A stretch of DNA of 54,404 nt from Acinetobacter sp. Ver3 (lineage in GTDB: Bacteria; Pseudomonadota; Gammaproteobacteria; Pseudomonadales; Moraxellaceae), in assembly GCF_000632455.1 (NCBI RefSeq), contig NZ_JFYL01000015.1, forward strand, positions 1 to 54,404, in the 5' to 3' direction. The notes under the pieces were generated by a model, which saw only the letters and a program-made list of their open reading frames with translations, was not told the DNA's origin and did no database searches. This document shows positions 47,846-54,404 of the stretch, piece after piece. A program made the position numbers and the translations under genes. Each line of letters starts with the position of its first letter. Position 1 is the first letter of the stretch.

Positions 47846-49330
47846 ATGAGTTATTTACTTGCACTGGATCAAGGGACGACGTCAAGTCGTGCGATCATTT
47901 TTGATGAACATGGAAACGTTCATGCAACAGCTCAAAGAGAAACTAAAATACGAACCCCAAAGTCAGGCTGGGTAGAGCAAAATGCACAAGAGATTTGGAG
48001 CTCACAAATCGCAGTGGTACAGCAAGCAATTGCTGATGCGCGATTACTGCCTAAAGATATCAAAGCTTTAGGCCTAACCAATCAACGCGAAACGACAGTG
48101 ATTTGGGATAAAAAAACTGGTGAACCTCTAGCCCCTGCGATTATTTGGCAAGATCGCAGAGCGAGTGATTGGTGTAATTCCCTCATTCAACAAGACTTAC
48201 AAACCAAGATAAATTTCACCACAGGACTCCGCATTGATCCTTATTTCAGTGCTGGAAAATTAGTGTGGTTACTTGAAAATATTAATGGTTTAAGAGCTCG
48301 TGCGGAACAAGGCGAAGTGGCTTTTGGAACCATTGATAGCTGGTTAGTTTGGAATCTCACTCAAGGTGCTGAACACGTGATTGAAGTCTCGAATGCTTCA
48401 AGAACCATGTTAATGAATTTGCATACCCAGCAATGGGATGACGAATTACTCGCACTATTTAATATCCCAAAAGCAATACTACCCAAAATCGTGGCTTCTG
48501 ATTGCCATATTGCCAATACAGCCAAAGGTCTCTTAGGTGCAGAAATTCCAATTACAGGGATTCTAGGTGATCAACAATCAGCCTTATTTGGTCAATCATG
48601 TTTTGATATAGGCTCAGCAAAAAACACCTATGGTACTGGCTGCTTTATGTTATTCAATACAGGTGATCAAATTCAACTGAGTCAGAACCAGCTTCTCTCC
48701 ACTTTAGCTTGGCAATGTAAAGAACACACCTCGTATGCGCTTGAAGGTAGTGTTTTTATGGCTGGTGCAATTGTACAATGGTTACGTGATGGACTTGGAA
48801 TTATTCAAAGTAGCCAAGAAGTTGAACAATTGGCGTGTCAAGTTAACAATACCGATGGTGTCGTACTTGTTCCTGCCTTTACAGGCTTAGGAGCACCTCA
48901 TTGGGATACGGATGCCCGCGCATTATTATGCGGTATGTCTAGAGGGACAAATAAAGCACATATTGCGCGAGCAGCTCTCGAATCAATCGCATTTCAAGTC
49001 GCTGACGTTTTGAATGCCATGCAATCTGATATTCGAAACCCTTTAAAAGAATTACGTGTAGATGGTGGTGCGAGTCAAAATGATATGCTAATGCAATTTC
49101 AAGCCGATTTACTGAATGTTCCTGTGTTAAGACCGCAACTTTTGGAGTCAACGGCTTGGGGAGCTGCGGCAATGGCAGGTTTAACTGCAGGTGTATTTAA
49201 AAATCCGTCTGATATTGCGGCATCATGGAAATTGGAAAAAGCCTTTGAGCCAACAATGTCTGAAGATCAACGTCAATTTCATTTACATCAATGGAATAGT
49301 GCGTTAAAACGTTCAAGATCAGATGTTTAG
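47846..49330 (+). CDS. glpK: Glycerol kinase
   Basis: 494 residues, full length for the family. FGGY-kinase motifs: YLLALDQGTTSSRAIIFDEH at the N-terminus (phosphate-binding), TNQRETTVIWDKKTGEPLAP, IIWQDRRA, GILGDQQSALFGQ and GTGCFMLFNTG (ATP site), and DGGASQNDMLMQFQADLLN. It phosphorylates glycerol to glycerol 3-phosphate with ATP in the cytoplasm. It is monocistronic here, with a terminator directly after it; no glpF or glpD is next to it. Confidence 0.96.
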   Translation: MSYLLALDQGTTSSRAIIFDEHGNVHATAQRETKIRTPKSGWVEQNAQEIWSSQIAVVQQAIADARLLPKDIKALGLTNQRETTVIWDKKTGEPLAPAIIWQDRRASDWCNSLIQQDLQTKINFTTGLRIDPYFSAGKLVWLLENINGLRARAEQGEVAFGTIDSWLVWNLTQGAEHVIEVSNASRTMLMNLHTQQWDDELLALFNIPKAILPKIVASDCHIANTAKGLLGAEIPITGILGDQQSALFGQSCFDIGSAKNTYGTGCFMLFNTGDQIQLSQNQLLSTLAWQCKEHTSYALEGSVFMAGAIVQWLRDGLGIIQSSQEVEQLACQVNNTDGVVLVPAFTGLGAPHWDTDARALLCGMSRGTNKAHIARAALESIAFQVADVLNAMQSDIRNPLKELRVDGGASQNDMLMQFQADLLNVPVLRPQLLESTAWGAAAMAGLTAGVFKNPSDIAASWKLEKAFEPTMSEDQRQFHLHQWNSALKRSRSDV

Positions 49331-49332
49331 TA

Positions 49333-49363
49333 TAAAAAACCGCCTACAAGGGCGGTTTTTTTA
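49333..49363. terminator. Bidirectional terminator between glpK and the thioesterase gene
   Basis: AACCGCC (49338-49344) pairs with GGCGGTT (49351-49357) with A-run before and T-run after, serving the converging genes. Confidence 0.85.
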
Positions 49364-49382
49364 TAAGAGATACATAGATTTT

Positions 49383-49880
49383 TCAATATGCGTATGAAGC
49401 AATACCTGTTGCAATTGCTTTACCTTCATCATTCACCATATTCATGCGCATCGTACAACCTTTGCGACCCATGCGTAGGACTTCAGCAGTGGCAATAAAA
49501 TACTTTCCGCGCCCTGGTGATAAATAATCCACTCGCATATCCACTGTTGCTAAACGTGAAACTTTCTTTAAAGTTTCAGGCAACATATCAGGCTCTGCAC
49601 GCTTGTAAAGCTCGCCCATTGCAACAATCCCGCCAATACTATCGAGTAATGTTGCTGCTACACCGCCATGCAAAATTTGGAAAGAAATATTACCAATGAG
49701 ATTAGGTTTCATCTCAATATAACCTTGGATTTCACCTTCTACGACACGCATTTGCATTTCGTTGTAAGCGAAATAAGGAGAGGTATTAAATACTTGAGTG
49801 AGTTGATTTAATACCACTTCAAGATCTGGTTTAGCACCTAAATGGAGGTTACCCATCCATTTTTTTTGGGAATCGTTCAT
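49383..49880 (-). CDS. Hotdog-fold thioesterase (PaaI/YiiD-like)
   Basis: 165 residues. The hotdog core includes ISFQILHGGVAATLLDSIGG (HGG motif), ATVDMRVDYLSPGRGKYFIA and MGRKGCTMRMNMVNDEGKAI. These are features of PaaI-type acyl-CoA thioesterases that act in the cytoplasm. Substrate not deducible. Divergent from hemB. Confidence 0.85.
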   Translation of the reverse strand: MNDSQKKWMGNLHLGAKPDLEVVLNQLTQVFNTSPYFAYNEMQMRVVEGEIQGYIEMKPNLIGNISFQILHGGVAATLLDSIGGIVAMGELYKRAEPDMLPETLKKVSRLATVDMRVDYLSPGRGKYFIATAEVLRMGRKGCTMRMNMVNDEGKAIATGIASYAY

Positions 49881-49904
49881 ACAAAACTCAAATTAACATC
49901 ATGA

Positions 49905-50999
<1,095 letters not shown>

Positions 51000-51013
51000 T
51001 ACACTATTGAATC

Positions 51014-51044
51014 AAAAGCGCTTTTCCATAAAGCGCTTTTTTTC
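51014..51044 (+). terminator. hemB terminator
   Basis: AAGCGCTT (51016-51023) pairs with AAGCGCTT (51031-51038, palindromic) followed by TTTTT. Confidence 0.85.
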
Positions 51045-51199
51045 TACTAAAATCATCATCATTGTATTCGAGACCCAACTTTTAACTCACTCATTTAACA
51101 TCTTACATCTCATCGATCTCTTTACATCATTGAGATTATTTGCACGATTAGAGCTTGAATATGGTCTAATACACCCCGTCATTTTGAAGGTGGATAAAA

Positions 51200-52306
51200 A
51201 TGCACGTTGCCATCATTGGATGTGGAATTAGCGGCTTACTAACAGCGCTTGAATTACTCGAACAAGGTTGTGAAATTACCCTCATTGATCAAAAACAAGC
51301 AGCTAAAGCTGCATCTTGGGCAGGTGGTGGTATTTTGTCACCTATGTATCCTTGGCGTTATCCCAAAGCAGTCAATCAATTGGCACAACATGGTAAATCG
51401 TTATATCAATCTTGGAATCAAAAAATTCAACCATTGAGTGGCATTGATTTCGAAATTCACGATTCAGGCATGTTAATTTTTGATGAAGATGATTTTGAGA
51501 TTGGACTCAGTTATAAGGCGCAATATAACGAGCCGATGCAGCATTGCGATTTACTCGACGAGACTCAATTAAGAAATCTGAATCCACGAGTTTCTAATAC
51601 TTTCAAGCAGGCTTTGCATTTTCCACAATTGTCTAATGTTCGTAATCCTCGTCTTTTAAAGTCTATTCTGACTTATCTTAAATCACATTCAAAAGTAAAG
51701 ATTATCGAGCATAAGTGGGTAGAAAAATTACTGATTCAAAATCAGCAAGTGCAATCCATTGTTCTGCATGATCAACATCAAATTAAAGCTGATCAGTATG
51801 TTATCGCTACTGGAGCTTGGTCGGCACATTGGGCATCACAACTCGATTTCAATATCCCTGTTCAACCTGTTCAGGGGCAGATGATCCTATTCAAAACCCC
51901 TGAAAACTGGCTACCCACGATGTGTATGTACAATGTCATGTATATGATTCCACGTCGAGATGGCCATATCGTCTGTGGTTCCAGTATGGCGGAATTAGGT
52001 TTTGAACATCGCCCAAATTTGAAAACACAACAATCCATTTACCAAGCATGCATTCAACTCATACCTGAACTTAAAAATTTCCCGATTGTGCGACAATGGG
52101 CAGGCTTGAGACCTAGCTCACCTGATGGAATTCCGTATATCGGTTTAATGCCTGAAATGAAAAACTTATGGGCGAATTTTGGTCATTTTAGAAATGGTTT
52201 ATGCATGGGGCCAGCTGCAGCGCAGTTACTACGACAACTCATGCTGAATCAGACCACCCTCGTTGATCCTAGACCCTATGACCCATCTTTGAAGTTTCAA
52301 GTTTAA
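51200..52306 (+). CDS. thiO: Glycine oxidase-like FAD enzyme (ThiO)
   Basis: 368 residues. The N-terminus HVAIIGCGISGLLTALELLE is the FAD-binding GxGxxG fold; WAGGGILSPMYPW, YVIATGAWSAHWASQLD and VQGQMILFKTP follow, and the C-terminus has GLRPSSPDGIPYIGLMP and NFGHFRNGLCMGPAAAQLL. These are ThiO features: oxidation of glycine to iminoglycine for thiazole synthesis. No other thi gene is in the window, so a general D-amino-acid oxidase role is possible. Confidence 0.85.
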   Translation: MHVAIIGCGISGLLTALELLEQGCEITLIDQKQAAKAASWAGGGILSPMYPWRYPKAVNQLAQHGKSLYQSWNQKIQPLSGIDFEIHDSGMLIFDEDDFEIGLSYKAQYNEPMQHCDLLDETQLRNLNPRVSNTFKQALHFPQLSNVRNPRLLKSILTYLKSHSKVKIIEHKWVEKLLIQNQQVQSIVLHDQHQIKADQYVIATGAWSAHWASQLDFNIPVQPVQGQMILFKTPENWLPTMCMYNVMYMIPRRDGHIVCGSSMAELGFEHRPNLKTQQSIYQACIQLIPELKNFPIVRQWAGLRPSSPDGIPYIGLMPEMKNLWANFGHFRNGLCMGPAAAQLLRQLMLNQTTLVDPRPYDPSLKFQV

Positions 52307-53214
52307 TGTGATGGAAGTAGTTGCTCCAACGCCATTGTGAGTTCTGGATACTGAAATGTATAACCTGCTTGAATAAGTGCTTCTGGTATAACGTATTGTC
52401 CATTTAAAACCAATTGAGACTGCTCACCTAACATGATTTTAAACAATGAATCAGGCAGACTTAAAAGCGGTTTCTTGTTTAAAATTTTTGCTGCGGTGCG
52501 AACAAAATACACCTGATTCGTTTGTTCAGGAGCAACGAAATTAAAAACTTCGTTTGGAGTGTCATTCAACATCAGAAATTCAATCGCCTGAATCACGTCC
52601 TGAATATGAATCCATGCTAAGGGCTGCCGACCTGAACCAATTTTACCTACCAGATTAAATCGAATCGGTAAGAGTAATTGTTGTAAAATTCCTCCGCCAT
52701 GCCCAAACACCACGCCTAAACGAATGACCTTAATATCAAACTGATTTTTGTGTTGGAGCGCCGACCTCTCCCACTCTTGGCAAAGTTCGGACATAAAGAT
52801 CGGTTGAGATGATCCCTGCTCATTGTTTTTTTCTGACCATTCTTGATCAGGATCAATACCATAATATCCTACAGCAGAACCAGAAATAATTCGCTTGGGA
52901 TGTTGCTGATGGGTCAGCAGATAATGTAATAATGCATCGGTCGTATTCACTCGGCTGTCGATGAGTTTTTGTTTTCGCCTTTGCGTCCAGCGACCATCAC
53001 CAATACTTTCACCCGCTAAGTTAATAACATAGTCAATTTGAGCGTGTTGGATATCATCGAAAGATTGAACCCATGTCAAACGTGGATGCTTCATTTTTGG
53101 ATTGGACTGTCGGCTTAAACCAATCACTTGATAATCTTGATCTAGCAAATATGCAACCAAATAAGATCCAATAAAACCTGTTGCACCAGTAACCAAAACG
53201 CAAGGATGATACAT
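52303..53214 (-). CDS. TIGR01777-type NAD-dependent epimerase
   Basis: 303 residues from the ATG at 53214. The Rossmann motif is VLVTGATGFIGSYL; NLAGESIGDGRWTQRRKQKL, SRVNTTDAL and SGSAVGYYGID, then RLGVVFGHGGGILQQLLLPI and GSGRQPLAWIHIQDV are the typical family sequence (SDR39U1/YfcH). The substrate is not known; the family is often called a cell-division inhibitor without firm basis. Converges with thiO with a four-base overlap. Confidence 0.88.
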   Translation of the reverse strand: MYHPCVLVTGATGFIGSYLVAYLLDQDYQVIGLSRQSNPKMKHPRLTWVQSFDDIQHAQIDYVINLAGESIGDGRWTQRRKQKLIDSRVNTTDALLHYLLTHQQHPKRIISGSAVGYYGIDPDQEWSEKNNEQGSSQPIFMSELCQEWERSALQHKNQFDIKVIRLGVVFGHGGGILQQLLLPIRFNLVGKIGSGRQPLAWIHIQDVIQAIEFLMLNDTPNEVFNFVAPEQTNQVYFVRTAAKILNKKPLLSLPDSLFKIMLGEQSQLVLNGQYVIPEALIQAGYTFQYPELTMALEQLLPSH

Positions 53215-53278
53215 AGAAATACTCTTATGATCTGATCCCTCTATCATGGTGAAAGATGCCTTTGAGCTCAATTCATGA

Positions 53279-53731
53279 TTACTTATTTACCACCAATTTA
53301 TTCGCCATGCGCTTCGCTTGTGGACCATAAAACCAAAAGGTAATTAAATATAATGGGATCGCCAGCATCAAAATCATAATTGCACTGAGACTTAAGAAAC
53401 TGGAATTTTGGACATAGAGTAAAAAGTTCTGCCAAATTTCAGGGTCTTTTCTCGAGAAAAATAAAATACTTAAAAAAACACCAAGAAAGTTATAGCCCCA
53501 AAAAATCAATGTAAAGCCTAATGTGAATTTTTTACGTTCTTGATCCGAAGGTGCACGTTGTTGTTGATGAATAAATTTATATAAAACAACAATCATCGCT
53601 ATTAAATATGGAAGTGCAGTGACTATTCCTGCAATTGCCGAAGGCAATAACGCTGCCAATATACCTGCAACCAGCGTTAATCCTAAGCAAAGTAAAAAGA
53701 ACCATAAAAAATATTTTCTTAAAGAAACCAT
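53279..53731 (-). CDS. Four-helix membrane protein (ABZJ_00895-like)
   Basis: 150 residues from the ATG at 53731 (GAGAG upstream). Four hydrophobic segments: about 7-30, 35-53, 70-90 and 110-135. I associate this size and topology (FLWFFLLCLGLTLVAGILAA, FTLIFWGYNFLGVFLSIL) with a family annotated ABZJ_00895 in Acinetobacter, from memory. Function unknown; it supports the host assignment. Confidence 0.65.
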   Translation of the reverse strand: MVSLRKYFLWFFLLCLGLTLVAGILAALLPSAIAGIVTALPYLIAMIVVLYKFIHQQQRAPSDQERKKFTLGFTLIFWGYNFLGVFLSILFFSRKDPEIWQNFLLYVQNSSFLSLSAIMILMLAIPLYLITFWFYGPQAKRMANKLVVNK

Positions 53732-53834
53732 AACTCTCAGACGCAATAAATTCCTGTCACAAAGCATAACCGAAAATAAATCAAATATTTTTAATTTTCT
53801 TGTCAACCGAATCACAACCTTATGCGTTATATAA

Positions 53835-54023
53835 GGTACAAGGTCAGTAGCAACCGCGTAGTCATTGCACCGGCATCCGCAATGATACACGGTGACCTTA
53901 TACCCCAATGAGACCTATAAATCATGCTTCTTGCAGAAAAATTTAGTTTAGCAGCCTAAATTTGAATGACTGAAGTATTTTGGCCGACGATTTCACATCA
54001 CTCGAATCGTCGGCTTTATTTTT
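53835..54023 (+). ncRNA. Possible structured small RNA ending in a terminator
   Basis: GGTACAAGGTCA (53835-53846) pairs with TGACCTTATACC (53893-53904), and inside it TCATTGC (53862-53868) pairs with GCAATGA (53879-53885), making one long hairpin. AAATTTAG/CTAAATTT forms a second stem (53939-53964). A strong terminator follows: GCCGACGATT (53983-53992), AATCGTCGGC (54005-54014), TTTATTTTT. No good reading frame is present and the promoter is unclear. Could also be a leader for the next gene. Confidence 0.4.
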
Positions 54024-54096
54024 GAACTTAATAAATTTTCTAAATATACTTTTATCCATAAAGATGAGACAACAATCAGAATAAATCCTAGTCGCA

Positions 54097-54404
54097 ATGT
54101 ATAAAGAAAAAATTAAACATAAAATTAGTCTAAAAAAACGTCTAAATTTTAAATCAGACTTTTGGGATGTATTGAATTATCCCTTCACTCGCTTTCTTAT
54201 CGGTATCGTATTAATTTGCTATTGCACTGTTTTTCTTAAAGCTTTTCTTAATCATCAATTTCACATACCGCTTACAATCATCAGTTTACTCTGTGGTGTT
54301 TTTTATCAAAGTTATCAAATCATTAAAAATAAAGAAAAAATCTTAATTTATTCAATTTTAAGTCTATTTCTGAGTGCACTTTCATTTATTTCTATACAGA
54401 GTTA
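54097..54404 (+). CDS. Membrane protein, truncated by window end
   Basis: 102 residues visible, no stop before the window ends. Basic N-terminus (MYKEKIKHKISLKKRLNFKS) and three hydrophobic segments (FLIGIVLICYCTVFLKAF, IPLTIISLLCGVF, ILIYSILSLFLSALSFISI). Weak ribosome site. No family recognised. Confidence 0.55.
   Translation, partial: MYKEKIKHKISLKKRLNFKSDFWDVLNYPFTRFLIGIVLICYCTVFLKAFLNHQFHIPLTIISLLCGVFYQSYQIIKNKEKILIYSILSLFLSALSFISIQS

Overview
The window is Acinetobacter-type DNA: AT-rich, with a gammaproteobacterial tmRNA, glpK, hemB, thiO and a membrane protein of a type I associate with Acinetobacter. Most of it (about 33-47369) is a lambdoid siphovirus prophage that looks complete. 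It is integrated into the 3' end of the tmRNA gene, which stays intact at 47353-47713. The 18-bp att core occurs at 33-50 and 47352-47369. Host genes resume to the right: glpK, a hotdog thioesterase, hemB, thiO, a TIGR01777-type epimerase, a four-helix membrane protein, a possible small RNA and a gene cut by the window end.

Right arm of the prophage (36-47 kb). A CI repressor (36850-37509, +) and a Cro-like gene (36537-36737, -) diverge across three 16-bp operators. A second set of three operators with the same consensus sits 3.5 kb away at 40306-40366, over the promoter of the rightward early operon. This reproduces lambda's OR/OL pair. The early operon holds several small genes, a DUF1351-like coiled-coil protein, a Bet annealing protein, a YqaJ exonuclease and a probable excisionase, and it converges on the integrase. 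Between cI and OL lies an AT-rich cargo pair: an OLD-like ATPase-TOPRIM protein and a D12-class DNA adenine methyltransferase. It is my main candidate for an undescribed defence module.

Leftward early genes (31.8-36.5 kb) encode O-like and P-like replication proteins, small accessory proteins, a DUF1064 protein and a Q-like antiterminator. Four iterons inside the O gene look like the origin. A consensus promoter starts just after the Q stop codon and is followed about 50 bp later by a terminator, which is lambda's pR'-tR' layout. A second terminator and a tRNA-Arg(UCU) come next.

The late operon runs leftward from 31 kb to 0.25 kb: small genes, TerS, TerL, DUF4055 portal, MuF protein, an Acb2-like anti-CBASS sponge, scaffold, capsid, connectors, tail tube, G/GT tail chaperones with a lambda-type G GGA AAG slippery site, tape measure, M, L, K, I, J, fibre-related genes, then holin, endolysin and overlapping Rz/Rz1. 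Terminator-like hairpins on the transcribed strand separate most blocks, which fits processive antitermination by Q. About 5 kb of cargo lies between GT and the tape measure gene: a HEPN/TPR gene pair, a P22 immI-like switch (divergent Mnt-like and Arc-like repressors, AntA antirepressor, GIY-YIG-type protein), an exported protein and a second tail-chaperone-like gene. A lone rightward gene (9975-10511) with its own terminator is a further moron.

All calls come from reading the sequence and translations by eye. Family names are recalled, not searched.
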